Positions 39,645 to 49,299 of a DNA stretch of 60,000 nt are shown piece by piece. Below the pieces are notes generated by a model. That model saw only the letters and a list, made by a program, of their open reading frames with translations. It did not search any database and was not told the origin of the DNA. A program made the position numbers and the translations under genes. Source of the DNA: Prorocentrum cordatum (lineage: Eukaryota; Sar; Dinophyceae; Prorocentrales; Prorocentraceae). Numbering within the stretch: the first letter of the stretch is position 1; each line of letters starts with the position of its first letter. The stretch is taken from NCBI GenBank assembly GCA_963575745.1, contig CAUYUJ010019615.1, positions 412,513 through 472,512 on the forward strand, given 5' to 3'.

Positions 39645-39813
39645 GAGTACAAGCTCGCGAAGCTGCTGCAGGCCTCCGTGCACCCCCCCGTGCACGCCCG
39701 CAGCGGCAGCGCGCCGAGAGGCCCGTCCGGCCTCGCGGTGCAGAGCCCGATCGACAGGCTGCGCAGCGGCGGCAGCGCCACGGAGTTCAACGACACCGCC
39801 TCGGTCGCCGCGC
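39645..39813 (+). CDS. Probable exon, low-complexity linker protein segment
   Basis: GAGTACAAGCTCGCG opens EYKLAKLLQASVHPPVHARS, then GSAPRGPSGLAVQSPIDRLR and SGGSATEFNDTASVAA. Fifty-five of 56 complete codons end in G or C, the strongest codon bias in the window. The 3' splice site is CCACACAG^G. The 3' edge is GCGC^GAGGGA, matching the GA donor of the first Hsp70 exon. I do not recognise a domain; it looks like a flexible Ser/Pro/Ala linker with two short helices. It may be the C-terminal region of the Hsp70-like protein, or another gene. Confidence 0.55.
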
Positions 39814-39835
39814 GAGGGACGCCACCGGACCGCCA

Positions 39836-41040
39836 TCGATCCTAGCCCGGCCGATCCTGGGCCCAGGATCGGTGTGCGCGCCTCCTCGGCCAGGCTCGGC
39901 TGCACGCTCTCAGAGTGACCTCTCGCCAGAGTGATCGTTGGTGCCGGCACACGGGGGTCCCCAGATGGCTGGATGCGGTGCGACAGCAGCAGCTTCCGCG
40001 CTCGGGCTTGGCACTCCCGCGCCCCGCGTATACGCCGCGCACCAAGGGTCACTCCTGCCTAGGGTCACTCGTGCGTGTAGCCGACAGGCCAGTAGGCCGT
40101 ATCCACCAGTCCTGAGCCCAGGATGAGCGCGCCCAAGGACTGGTGAGGATCTCCGCGGGCCGGATGGCATGTCCATATCCACGGCCTCGCGGTCTTGGAC
40201 TGTTCGGCCGCGACCCCCGTGGACGCGCGGCGGCGTTGCGAGGATGCCCCGCGCGGAGCGTGCCCGTACGTGGGATCGCTCGTCCATGTGATCGCGCCTC
40301 GCTGTCCCGACCGCGAGGGCACTGACACAGCAGGCGCATCCGACAAGAATCCGGCTCGCCTGCAGGCGCCCCCCACGGAAACGTCTCACCCCCCGATGGC
40401 CCCTGGGACCCGCTGGAGCACCCGAGCACACCAGGGAGATCCAAAGGGCGACGTCGCATCTGCCCCTGGAGTCGATGTCTGACGGCAGGATCTCTTGTCG
40501 TCTGCGCCTGCTGCGTGTCTGGATATGGTCGTCGCTCGTGAGGTCTCCTCGTCCACCCGGTCCGTCTTCTCGACTCGCAGCGCCCCCCCCGGGGCCTCGG
40601 CGCAGTCGCGGCTGGACACGGGCTGCACCCAAGAGTGACCCCGTCGCCGGAATTCGGCTTCGAGCCCAGGGGGGAAGTCAGAGGGGCAGGCCTTCTCAGA
40701 TGGCTCGGAAGGCCTCGGGACTTCTGGGAAGTCGTTTGAGACTTCCCTGAAGAAGCTGACTGTCCCGCCGCCTTTTGAGAAGGCCTTCTCGCTCTCGCTC
40801 CCCCCCTGGCCCCGTCGCCAAAATGACCTCTGGTGCTCGGCTTTTGGCGGGGGCGCCAAGAGGGCCCCGAGACCCTGGCGCCGCATTCTTTTCACAGCGG
40901 GCGAGTTTGCCAATTTTCCGGTCCGGTTTGAGTCATGCAGCAGAGAGAGAAAGACCAGGGCCGCGGTTGAGTTTTTGCAGGTTTTGCGATTTTTTGGGGG
41001 GGGGCCTTCGGGTCTCAGGGCAGGCAGGGCACGCAGGCCG
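39836..41040. other. Region with a hairpin and a shared repeat, no supported gene
   Basis: A hairpin CCGATCCTGGGCCCAGGATCGG lies at about 39851 (arms 11 bp). AGATGGCTGG-CAGCAGCAGC and CGCACCAAGGGTCACTCCTG at 39963-40070 recur at 45226-45340. Minus-strand frames (39910-40632) are open but lack codon bias. Confidence 0.45.
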
Positions 41041-41088
41041 CCATACCGTCGCACCGCGCGCAGCGACCCGCCGGCCGCGCCCCAGAGC

Positions 41089-41250
41089 CGGAGGAGGGCG
41101 AGTGGAGACGACGGCGGCTCCTCTCCCCACCCCTGCCCGGAACCGCTCGGAGGTGGCGCTCCCCCCCCCCCCCCAGGGACCCCTCCCGACGTGTCCCTGC
41201 TGCCCCGCCGTCCGGAACGGGCCCGGTGCCGTGGCTCGGGCCGGGCGAAA
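41089..41250 (+). repeat. Duplicated GC-rich segment (second copy 44818-44985)
   Basis: GGAGGAGGGCGAGTGGAGAC, CCCCTGCCCGGAACCGCTCG, then a C run and CAGGGACCCCTCCCGACGTG, nearly identical in both places. FB-K follows each copy. A C-tract-AG could be a splice site, but no frame is compelling. Confidence 0.75.
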
Positions 41251-41261
41251 GGAAAGGGGGG

Positions 41262-41420
41262 GATTGGGAAAGGGGGGGGTACGAAATCTGCTGCACGCAG
41301 CTGGTTTCGGCCCCACCGAGGGGCCCATCCCTCGATACATGGCCGCCTCCGGCGCCGGGAGGCGCCAGGAAAGTCAGCTACATGCGCTGATTCTCACCCC
41401 CCCCTTTGCTATTCCCCCCC
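41262..41420. mobile_element. FB-K foldback element, copy 1
   Basis: GGGGGGTACGAAATCTGCTG then CACGCAGCTGG at the left; CAGCTACATGCGCTGATTCT then CACCCCCCC at the right. Inside: a CCTCCGGCGCCGGGAGGCGCC hairpin. Confidence 0.7.
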
Positions 41421-41447
41421 ATTCGCCCGACCCGAGTGGCGGTCGAG

Positions 41448-41530
41448 AGGCGCCTCCAGGAGGCCCAGCTAGGAAGGCATGGCGGGGAGGGCCGCCGCGG
41501 CCTCGACGGGGCCGTCAAAGCGCTCCCCGC
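41448..41530 (+). CDS. Possible exon, unknown protein
   Basis: The frame reads RRLQEAQLGRHGGEGRRGLD then GAVKALP with high G/C third bases, about 30 bp after an FB-K element. A second + frame (MAGRAAAASTGPSKRSPRRG) is equally biased, so the frame is not settled and neither edge is known. Confidence 0.2.
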
Positions 41531-41627
41531 GGCGGGGGCCCCATCCTGGGCGTGCGGCCCCCGAGGAGAGCATGTACCGCGAGCACGGGCGCGGCACCCC
41601 TGGGCGGGCGGAAGGGGGAAGGGTGGA

Positions 41628-41781
41628 GTCGGGCCCGTCTCTCTACAGGAGGAATGTTCAGAAATAGGCAGCAAATCGTCAGGGGGTGATTTTCTGAGTA
41701 TTTTCGAACCCTTTTAGAATATTTGCTGCATGTTGCTAATTTTTCGTCCAAAATCCCCCCCTGTAGGGGGACAGGCCCGAC
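41628..41781. mobile_element. FB-E foldback element
   Basis: GTCGGGCCCGTCTCTCTACA at the left, CCCTGTAGGGGGACAGGCCC then GAC at the right, with the usual ATTTTTCGTCCAAAATCCCC inside. Flanks AAGGGTGG and AAGGGAGG match at 7 of 8, a likely old 8-bp duplication. Confidence 0.8.
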
Positions 41782-42001
41782 GTAAAGGGAGGTGGGGGCA
41801 CGAGCTCTGCGGCATGCAGCTGCAGCTTCGGCCCCGCCGCCAGGCGCCGTGCCGTCAGGCGGCCAGAGGTCCGGCGATAAGATGGCCTCGAGCGGCGCTG
41901 CGTCCATGGCCTCGGCCCTCGGGGGCAGCTTTCCCGGGCCCCGCGGGGACCTCCCACCCGGATCTGGGGCACCGAGTCTCCGGGGAAGGGGTCGGGACCT
42001 C

Positions 42002-42170
42002 CTCAGACCTCCGACGTCGTGATTTTCACACGGCGTCGACCCCCAGAGGTCTGGACCCATTCCCCGCGGCCGATTCTCTTCATGTTCTCTTCATCCTGAG
42101 TCGATTTTGGACGATCCCGAGGTGGGCCGAAGGAAGCGAACAACCTCCCGCCGCAACTTTGTCATGACCT
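42002..42170 (+). mobile_element. FB-A element, diverged copy
   Basis: GACGTCGTGATTTTCACACG, CCAGAGGTCTGGACCCATTC, GTCGATTTTGGACGATCCCG; terminal CCCAGACATG is lost. Confidence 0.55.
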
Positions 42171-42865
42171 GAGGGGGTCAGAGGACGGAGCAGATCCTAT
42201 CTGAGGACCTCTGGGCACGCGGCTGCATCTCGGTCCCCCCGCCGGGCGCCGCTCCTCGGTGTATACGTACACGCTGCGCCTCCCGGCGCCTGGCGGCGCC
42301 AGAGAAACCAGCCATAGCGTGAGCGGGTTCGCGGACCCCGCGCCTTGCAAGCTCCTTGGGCGGACGGCTCGTGTGCACCGTGCTGCGCTGGCGTCTCCCG
42401 AGGCGCCGTGGCGCCTCGGCCCAGGAGAATGGGGCGGCGTGTGGTCGTTGGGCCCTCGGAGCCGAGCAAGAGCTGAGCGCCGTGCCGCCGTGGAGCTGGG
42501 CCTGCATGGGGGTCCAAGCATGGCGCGGTGCGCGGGCGCCGTTCTCGGGAGGGCTTCGGGCTGCGCGCAGACGGTCTCCGCAGGCAGTCTCGGCCATAGC
42601 CTCAGCAGGCCCCCCGAGTAGCCCCAGCTGGCCTCAGCGGGCCCCCCGAGTAGCTGGCCCAGGGCGGCCTCGGCACCCTCACGCCGCCTTCGGCGGCGCC
42701 GCTGGGGCGCTTCGCGCCCCGGGGATGAGGTGTGGAGACCGCCCGGGACCCCTCGGGAGGCCTGCTGAGGCCAGCCTGGGGGAGGGCTGTCGGTGCGCAG
42801 TCGGAAGCCTCACCAGCCGTCTTCGCACCTCGAGGACCAAAAAACAGCACAAACGTAAATTTCAG
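42171..42865. other. GC-rich region with small foldbacks
   Basis: FB-K-like text at 42210-42305 and a CAGCCTCAGCAGGCC duplicated phrase (AGTAGCCCCAGCTGGCC and CCGAGTAGCTGGCCC) near 42615-42660. No exon is supported. Confidence 0.4.
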
Positions 42866-42869
42866 GAGG

Positions 42870-42995
42870 TCGGAGCTGATTTCTGGGATCGGCGCTGGAC
42901 CCCCCTCCCTGGCGCGCGGAGCGCGCCGTGGGCGGCGCCAGATGCGCCGCCAGCGGGCTCCAGCGCCGATCCAAGCAATCCGCGCGCACCTCCGA
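42870..42995. mobile_element. FB-B foldback element, copy 1
   Basis: TCGGAGCTGATTTCTGGGAT then CGGCGCTGGA at the left; TCCAGCGCCGATCCAAGCAA then TCCGCGCGCACCTCCGA at the right; a GGCGCGCGGAGCGCGCC hairpin inside. Confidence 0.75.
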
Positions 42996-43222
42996 CAGCT
43001 TTTCTTCATGCCACTGTTTGTTCCTCGAGTACCTGTCTGCTATCCCCACGCGCCCCTGCCGTCCGCAAACGGCCCCCGGAGGCCGAACATGGCAAAAAAC
43101 CCTCCCGAACCCAGTGCCTCGAACCTGCCGCCCGTCCTGCTCGCCGGAACCAGTGCTGGGCCACCTCAAACCCCCAGCCTGCTCCAACTTTTTGCTGTCC
43201 CCACGCTCGGGTCAGACGAAAG

Positions 43223-43395
43223 GGGTTGGTAGGGAAAGCGGGGGTGCGAAACCTGCTGCATGCAGCTGGCCTCGACCCCCCGCTGCCGGGCGCCTCTCCT
43301 CGATGCACTGGCGCCTCTGGCGCCAGGGGGCGCCGGGATGACCAGCTACTTGAGCTGATTCGCTAACCCCCCTTTGTTGCCCCCCCCCTTCCGTC
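43223..43395. mobile_element. FB-K foldback element, copy 2
   Basis: GGTGCGAAACCTGCTGCATG then CAGCTGG; right end CAGCTACTTGAGCTGATTCG then CTAACCCCCC. Confidence 0.7.
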
Positions 43396-43435
43396 CGATC
43401 CGACACTCAGCCGCGCGCGGGGGTGGGCGGGGCGG

Positions 43436-43512
43436 GGTACCTTAGCAGCGTTCCTGCTTCGTTTGCAAGCGGCGAGCCCTGTCTGAGGATGTAGGGCCGG
43501 CGCCTTATAAGA
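43436..43512. repeat. FB-G fragment
   Basis: TGTAGGGCCGGCGCCTTATA then AGAAGCAGCC, matching the right half of FB-G; the left half is worn. Confidence 0.5.
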
Positions 43513-43729
43513 AGCAGCCTCCAACTATCAGGAGCGAAAGAAGGACGCACACGTACATGAATCCACGCTGGTTTCGAGAGTTCGCGTTGCGCGGATGTTC
43601 GTATCACGCGGCCGGTCTCGCGGGTCTAGGGGCCATGTTCATGTACATAGCTGGGCGCGTACGTCCTTTGTGGGATCCCTAATCTCAGAAGCCCTTCCCC
43701 CTTTCCCCTACCCCCTTCCCAAACCCTTG

Positions 43730-43890
43730 ACGTCATGATCCTTCCATAACGTCGACCCCCAGAGGTTTGGACCCATCCCACGGGACCGGTTTTCCTGTTT
43801 GAGTCGTTGTTTTACGATCGCGATCGGCCCGCTAGGGGCCCCCTGGAGGCCGAAAGTGACGAAAAGCCTCCCACCGCGACTTTGTCCACA
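43730..43890 (+). mobile_element. FB-A element, diverged copy
   Basis: GACGTCATGATCCTTCCATA, CCAGAGGTTTGGACCCATCC, GGGACCGGTTTTCCTGTTTG, then GGGGCCCCCTGGAGGCCGAA. Confidence 0.6.
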
Positions 43891-43960
43891 ACGCGAGGCG
43901 GTCTGGGTTGTGCGCGCCGCCAGGACTAGGGGAACGACGAATCACATGAACATGAAAGCT

Positions 43961-44095
43961 TTGAGTTCCGCGCGGATTTCTTGGATCCGCGCTGGACCCC
44001 CCCCCCCCTGGCGCGCGGAGCGCGCCAGGGGCGGCGCTGGAGGCGAAGCCAGGAGGCCCCGGCGCCGATCCGAGAGATCCGCGCGGATCTCCGAG
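43961..44095. mobile_element. FB-B foldback element inserted in FB-A-like sequence
   Basis: TTGAGTTCCGCGCGGATTTC then TTGGATCCGCGCTGGA; right end GGCGCCGATCCGAGAGATCC then GCGCGGATCTCCGAG. FB-A-type text (CATCCTGAATCGTTTTTTGA) follows at 44172. Confidence 0.8.
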
Positions 44096-44453
44096 TTTTA
44101 TTTTTATGCCATTCTTCGCGTTCGCCTAAAGGCCCCCCCCTTTCGACGGGTTCCCCAGGACTGGTGTTTCATCCTGAATCGTTTTTTGACCGTCCCGGGG
44201 CCCCGCGAGGGCCCCTGGAGGCCAGAAATTGCGAAAACACCTCCGTCTTGATTTGTTCACTGCTTTGGATCTCTGGGAATCACCGAGCGCGCTCCACTAC
44301 TCGCCAAGTGCCTCTACTCGCAAACGTGGAGAGAAAAAAACACATGTCTGCTGTGCTGTAAGTTCTCGTAGCTCCTCCGCGGGGGATCCAGGCCATGTGC
44401 GAGCAGTCCCTCTGCGAGTCGTGGAGCGCGCTCGTCTATGGGAAGACACCCCA

Positions 44454-44606
44454 TAGGGGGCCACATGTGAACCCTACCCCTACCCCCCACGAGTTCTGAG
44501 GGGGAGGGTGGGGTTCAGTTCCCTCGGGAGCTCCCGAACGAAGTGACCCCCCCCTCCCCCTCAGAAATCGTGGGGGGTAGGGGCAGGGTTCGCATGTGGC
44601 CCCCTA
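44454..44606. mobile_element. FB-H foldback element, complete
   Basis: Left arm TAGGGGGCCACATGTGAACC, CTACCCCTACCCCCCACGAG, TTCTGAGGGGGAGGGTGGGG. The right arm is its inverse, ending GCATGTGGCCCCCTA. About 60 bp per arm, making a long hairpin. It ends 17 bp before the proposed exon at 44624. Confidence 0.85.
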
Positions 44607-44623
44607 CCCCCCCCCCCGCCCAG

Positions 44624-44782
44624 CCCGAGGCACCTCCTCGGCCAGCGCTGCCTCCACGCCCGCGCGCGGCGCGGCGCGGCCGCCCCGCCCGCGCAGCGGC
44701 TCCGCGCAGCGCAGCGCCCCGCCGCGCGGCGCCGGCGCCCCGCAGGGCGGGGGGCGAGGCGCCGGCAGGGAGTGGGCCGGGC
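44624..44782 (+). CDS. Probable exon, Ser/Ala/Pro/Arg-rich segment
   Basis: After a C run and GCCCAG the frame starts in phase 1 (CC, then RGTSSASAASTPARGAARPP, RPRSGSAQRSAPPRGAGAPQ). It ends GREWAGR-type at GGGC^GAAGGG, a GA donor in phase 1. More than 90% of third bases are G or C. In phase and in codon use it can join 39645-39813 to 47713-47825. Disordered and not recognisable. The low complexity of GC-rich text makes false positives possible. Confidence 0.4.
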
Positions 44783-44995
44783 GAAGGGGGAGGGGTTGGG
44801 AAAGGGGGGGGTTACGAAGGCCGGAGGAGGGCGAGTGGAGACGACGGCGGCTCCTCTCCCCACCCCTGCCCCGAACCGCTCGGAGGTGGCGCCCCCCCCC
44901 CCCCCCAGGGACCCCTCCCGACGTGTCCCTGCTGCCCCGCCGTCCGGAACGGGCCCGGTGCCGTGGCTCGGGCCGGGCGAAAGGGAGGGAAAGGG

Positions 44996-45150
44996 GGGGG
45001 GTTACGAAATTTGCTGCATGCCGCCGGTTTCGGCCTCACCGAGGAGCCCATTCCTCGATACATGGCCGCCTCCGGAGCCGGGAGGCGCCGGGGAAATCAG
45101 CTACGGGAGCTGATTCTCAAAACCCCGCTTTGCTATCCCCCCCTTTCGCC
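44996..45150. mobile_element. FB-K foldback element, copy 3
   Basis: GGGGGGTTACGAAATTTGCT then GCATGCCG; right end CAGCTACGGGAGCTGATTCT then CAAAACCCC. It follows the duplicated segment, as at 41262. Confidence 0.75.
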
Positions 45151-45397
45151 CGACCCGAAGGGAGTGGACAAGACGCAGGAGTGGCCTTTCGCAGGATTGG
45201 CCTTTGGAGCGGGCAGAGATGGGTCCCAGATGGCTGGAAGCGAAACAGCAGCAGCTGCTTGCGCGCCCAGGGTTGGTCCCCCCGTGGCCCCCAAGAAGCC
45301 GCGCACCAAAGGTCACTCTTACCCAGGGTCACTCTTGCGCATAGCCGAGGGAGGGGGCCCAGACGCCCCCAGTCGTCGGGGGGGGATAGGCATAGGG

Positions 45398-45555
45398 TTA
45401 AGTCGGGCACGTCCCACTACAGGAGAACGATGCAAAAAAAACAAAAAATACAAAGGGGGCGATTTTTTAGTACTGTTGTGTATCATTTGTGTATTTTTGG
45501 GCCCTGATTTATTCATCGTCCAAAATTCGCTTTTAGGAGAACATGCCCGGCCTGA
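45398..45555. mobile_element. FB-E element flanked by 14-bp direct repeats
   Basis: TTAAGTCGGGCACGTCCCAC at the left, GAACATGCCCGGCCTGA at the right. GGATAGGCATAGGG abuts both ends (45384-45397, 45556-45569). The right repeat is also the arm of the FB-D foldback that follows. Confidence 0.8.
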
Positions 45556-45732
45556 GGATAGGCATAGGGGGGGGATCCATCGACCCCTAACCGCCCATTG
45601 ATCGCCGATAGGGGCTCGATAGCCCCACCCCTCCCAGGGAGGTGCGGATTCACTATCGGGGGGATATCGCCGATCTATCGACGATGTATCGCCGATTCCA
45701 GGTCGATGCATCCCCGCCTATGCCTATCCTCC
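45554..45732. mobile_element. FB-D foldback element
   Basis: Left arm GAGGATAGGCATAGGG... to ATCCATCGACC (45554-45585); right arm GGTCGATGCATCCCCGCCTA then TGCCTATCCTCC (45701-45732). About 29 of 32 positions pair. The interior is rich in ATCGCCGAT and TATCG words. Confidence 0.8.
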
Positions 45733-45739
45733 CCTTCTC

Positions 45740-46600
45740 GTGGCCCCTCGAGTCGCCATGACGCACGCTCTTGGGCTCGAGGTCTGCTGGGCACTGCCTC
45801 GAAGAAGACACACCGGCATACGCAGAACTCTTCGACGGCCGGCGCGGATTCCTTGGACCTGCGCTGCCCTTCCCTGGCGCACTCCGCGCGCAGATCCCCG
45901 AAATCCGCAGTGTCTGCTCATGGCCCTTTCTCTTTTCCTATCGGGGTTGGCTGGGCATTTTCTGGCGGCTTCGCAGGTTCTCGGCGGCTTTCCAGCCTCG
46001 GGACGCCTTCCTGCGGCCGCGCCTCGTCGACGGCGTTCTGGGGGTGCTCGGATCGTCCCGAGCGCCCGAACGGCCGCTGGAGAGCCGAGTTCTGACTCGA
46101 GAGCCCAGGAATACGGACTCGCCATGAGGCAAGCGGGTCCTGAGGGGAACGGGTCCTCTGACACCATGTGTATCGCAACGGAGCGGGCGCATTGCTCTTG
46201 CTTCGGGCCCCAGGGCCCTCACGGCTGGATCAGGCTCGACAGCATGCCGTAGAAGAATGGGGCCGCGGACTCCAGAGGTGATGCTTCGCGGTGTTGCTTT
46301 TTTTTTCGTGGCGTCGGATCTCCGGGTCCTCAGTCGCCATGAAGCAAGCGGGTCCCGAGGGGAAACGGATCCTTGATGTGCTTCCAGGCTCCCGGGGCCC
46401 TCACAGGCCCCGGTATTGTCTGAACGCGACGCGGGGCGTGCTCGGGCCTTGCAGGGGCCAGACGGCATCATGCGCAAGACCATTCCCCCTTAGGAGGTGG
46501 TCGAGCCTCCACAGACGCGGATTGAGCAGATCACCTGGCTGGATGTCTGGGCCCCGTGACCGTCGACAACGCTTCGGGACGAAGAGCTGGCTCCGAGGAG
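45740..46600. other. Unassigned region with a direct repeat
   Basis: An FB-B-like piece at 45837-45910. CGCCATGAGGCAAGCGGGTC (46121) recurs as CGCCATGAAGCAAGCGGGTC (46336), each followed by GAGGGGAA. No supported gene. Confidence 0.45.
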
Positions 46601-46607
46601 GGGAGGG

Positions 46608-46771
46608 CGACACCACCACCACCACCAGGGGTGCGGCCTGCAGCGAGGAGGTCCATGATGCCTCCCCCGAGCTGGGGATGGGGGCTGCCTCGAGCGGTGA
46701 GGCGGGACCACACCACCAGGAGGGCTCCCCCTGGCTCCTCGCGCTGATGGTGGTGGTGGTGGTGGTGTCGG
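46608..46771. repeat. Foldback with CACCAC and GGTGGT arms
   Basis: GCGACACCACCACCACCACC at the left pairs with GATGGTGGTGGTGGTGGTGG then TGTCG at the right. The + frame inside (EEVHDASPELGMGAASSGEA, then a Val-rich hydrophobic run) is interesting but its end is the repeat itself. Confidence 0.7.
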
Positions 46772-46980
46772 TTTTCCTTGGCCCTCGCTGGTCCTCATTG
46801 GTCTCTCCCGCCCCCCATCTGCCTTCTTCTACCCCTGGACGTCTTCACGCGGTAGTGCCTCGCCATCGTGTGGAGTCGAAATCGTGTACAGCTTCAGCTG
46901 CGCTATGATGAACAAAGAGGAGAAAGAAAAAGGGAAACAGCGTCTCGGGATGAAGAAAATAGTCAGGGTGCTGAGATGAT

Positions 46981-47150
46981 CACCACCCACCAAGCCACCC
47001 CAACCCAACCCGAAGGCTCAGATTGACCCTCGATTTCCAGTGGGGGGGGGGGTCGGGGAACATCGAACAAAAACACATGTGGAACCCTTATCCCCCCCCC
47101 CCAGCCCGAAATTCGGGTCGTCGGGTTGGGTTGGGGTGGCCTGGTAGGTA
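46981..47150. mobile_element. FB-I foldback element, copy 1
   Basis: CACCACCCACCAAGCCACCC then CAACCCAACCCGAAG at the left; GTCGGGTTGGGTTGGGGTGG then CCTGGTAGGTA at the right. Inside: a G run and ATCGAACAAAAACACATGTG. Confidence 0.85.
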
Positions 47151-47257
47151 AGTCAGAGGAGGGCCACCTCGAGCACGGGCGGGGCTCCCGTCTTCGGGCC
47201 ACTGCTGAGATCTGCCTTAGGGGGGGAAGCTGCTCGTGACCGAGGCCCGCCGTGTCG

Positions 47258-47432
47258 GGGGTGGACAGAACCCCCAACAGTGACACGTCGATTAGTGAAT
47301 TGTCCGTTTTCGGGTCTCGAGAGGGCGCCGCGGCCGTTATTTTCCAGGTTTGCGCCCGCCAGGTTTGGGCCTCAGGTCGTTTTCACTAAACCACGTTTTA
47401 CTAAAGGGAGGTCTGTCCATCCCCGACCGTGG
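47258..47432 (+). mobile_element. FB-J element, single copy
   Basis: GGGGGTGGACAGAACCCCCA at the left; GGGTCTCGAGAGGGCGCCGC inside; ACTAAAGGGAGGTCTGTCCA then TCCCCGACC at the right. Confidence 0.8.
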
Positions 47433-47712
47433 CCAGAAGCGGCTCGCTCCTCACCCCGCACGCCTTGGATAGGGGGTGACTATAGATCGTTCGTCGGCGA
47501 CCTCATTCGCGGACGAGTGTCCCGCGAAGAGGGGGACTCTCTGATTCCTTCCCCGCGGCACCCACCGCGCAACATCTACGCCGACAGCTACGATCACGAT
47601 TGCGACTGCGACGACTACTAGTACTTGTGCCTCAGTCCCAGGGGGGAAGGCCACAAAAAGGCCCTGGGGGTCCAGGGCCCGTTTCCGTCGGGACCTTGTT
47701 AGCTCCTCGCAG

Positions 47713-47825
47713 CGGCAGGCGCCGGCAGGAGGCCCAAGCTGTCGGCGGAGGCTGAGCGGCGCGCCCGCATCGCGCAGATGCAGCAGATGTACGGCCTCGG
47801 CGCGGCCCAGGATCGCAAGCTGTGA
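47713..47825 (+). CDS. Probable terminal exon with stop codon
   Basis: After CTCCTCGCAG the frame (phase 1) reads AGAGRRPKLSAEAERRARIA then QMQQMYGLGAAQDRKL and TGA. Codon bias is strong, and the middle is an Ala/Glu/Arg/Gln helix. The phase-1 start fits the phase-1 ends of 44624-44782 and of 39645-39813, so it may be the last exon of the Hsp70-like transcript. The tail lacks the EEVD of cytosolic Hsp70. Downstream of the stop no AATAAA is seen, which is normal for dinoflagellates. Confidence 0.5.
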
Positions 47826-49160
47826 CGAAGCGTCCTGGTCTGACTGCAGGCACGCCAACACATGTCATCATAACCTTTCTGTTGGTTCGTACGACATGTG
47901 AGCGTAACACGTGTGGCTGGGACAGCAATGCTTCAGGGAATCGGACTTATGTTTCTGTTCGCGTAACTGTCTGTTGTTCTGAGAGCACGCCGTGGCAGGC
48001 CTAGAGGAGTCCTGCACCGGTCGGTCTCTGCTCAAAGGTCCGAGGCTGCCAGGCGCGACCCTGGCCCGACCTTCAGATTCAGGCGACGCAGCAATAATCG
48101 TGACGGCGATTGCTTGGTGTACGCCTTCGACCTCTGGAGGCGGTTTCCTGACCCCAGGACCGTCGAGAAGAAGCGAGTGAGCCGGACGTGCATAGTGAGC
48201 ATCAAACCCCGATCCGCTCGCGTCGTTTGTTTTTGGCCTCCAGGGGACCTCGCCGAGCCCTGGGACCGTCAAAACGACCCAGAATGAAAAGCGGGCGCTG
48301 CGGATGGGGTCGAGATCCCAGGGGGCCCGCGCCTCGAAAAAAAGGCGTCGGAGGAGGGGAGGTGCCTCCAGCTCTTCGAACCGTTCTGGGGCCCAGGGGA
48401 CTGTCTGTGCCTTGTGAGGGGTGCTCTGAAGGCCATGTGAGCCTCGCTGGGCAAGCAGGGGCACCTTGGGCAAGGGGAGCCGCTGGCAACATCTTTTTCA
48501 CACGGCGTCTCCAGAAGGTCCCACCCTTTTCCCTGGGGCTGGCGTCTCATCCTGAGACGTTATGGTTACGGTGGCGCAGCCCGAAAATGCCCTCCGAGAA
48601 CGGAAAATATCAAGCGACTGCACAAGAAACGCACCGACTTTGTCAGAACGATGGGTTTCTGCCCGGCTATGTGCTGGGTTTGCGTACTGATATCGTAGTT
48701 GTAGTTGCTTGGTCACTTCACTGCGACATCTCGCTATCCCTTAGTAATCTCTGCGAACCCCCTAGCAGCCCCTGCTGCGTGCTCCTAGCTTTTGTGTTAA
48801 AAGCGTTGGCGACTCAGTATGAAGAGTTGCGCCCGCGAGGCTAGCGGAGGACGCAGAGGTCACCACGGGGCTGACGTATGTTACCATGGGTTATGCAGAG
48901 GCTGCCAAGTGGTTACCAAGTGGTAGTAACCAGGACCGCCGTAAGCAAGCCCGAACACTTCCAAAAAGCAGCCGTCGCATTTTTTGGTGCGCGTCGCCTG
49001 GACCTGACGTCTGGACATTTTCTGCGGGACTGGCTTCGCATCCTGGGTCGCTGTCTGACAGTCCCGGGGCCCGGTGAGGGCCCCCCAGCAGAGGCCGAGA
49101 ATGAGCAAAGCGAATCCGCTTTGATTATCCCGTAACGAGAGCGGGAGGACGGGCGAAGGC
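47826..49160. other. 3' flanking region with two worn FB-A copies
   Basis: FB-A-like text at 48225-48310 (minus) and 49035-49110 (plus: CGCATCCTGGGTCGCTGTCT, GGGGCCCGGTGAGGGCC). A short inverted pair ACATGTGAGCGTAACACGTGTG is near 47894. No exon. Confidence 0.45.
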
Positions 49161-49166
49161 GCGGGA

Positions 49167-49290
49167 AACGGGCATGCAGCTGGTTACGGCCCCGCCACAG
49201 GGCGCTTTTCGCAATACGTGTGCGAACTCGGCGCCAGGAGAGCCAGCTACATGAGCTTATTCGTTAACCCACCCTTTGTTGCCCCCCCCT
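49167..49290. mobile_element. FB-K foldback element, copy 4
   Basis: GGCATGCAGCTGGTTACGGC; right end CAGCTACATGAGCTTATTCG then TTAACCCACCC. Confidence 0.6.
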
Positions 49291-49299
49291 TTGCTGACC

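Noticed and set aside
47280-47621. Frame ending SYDHDCDCDDY before a stop, considered as a terminal exon
   Set aside because: The end looks like a decayed GAC/ATC array, the start lies in FB-J, and third-base bias is weak; the block at 47713 is a better terminal exon.
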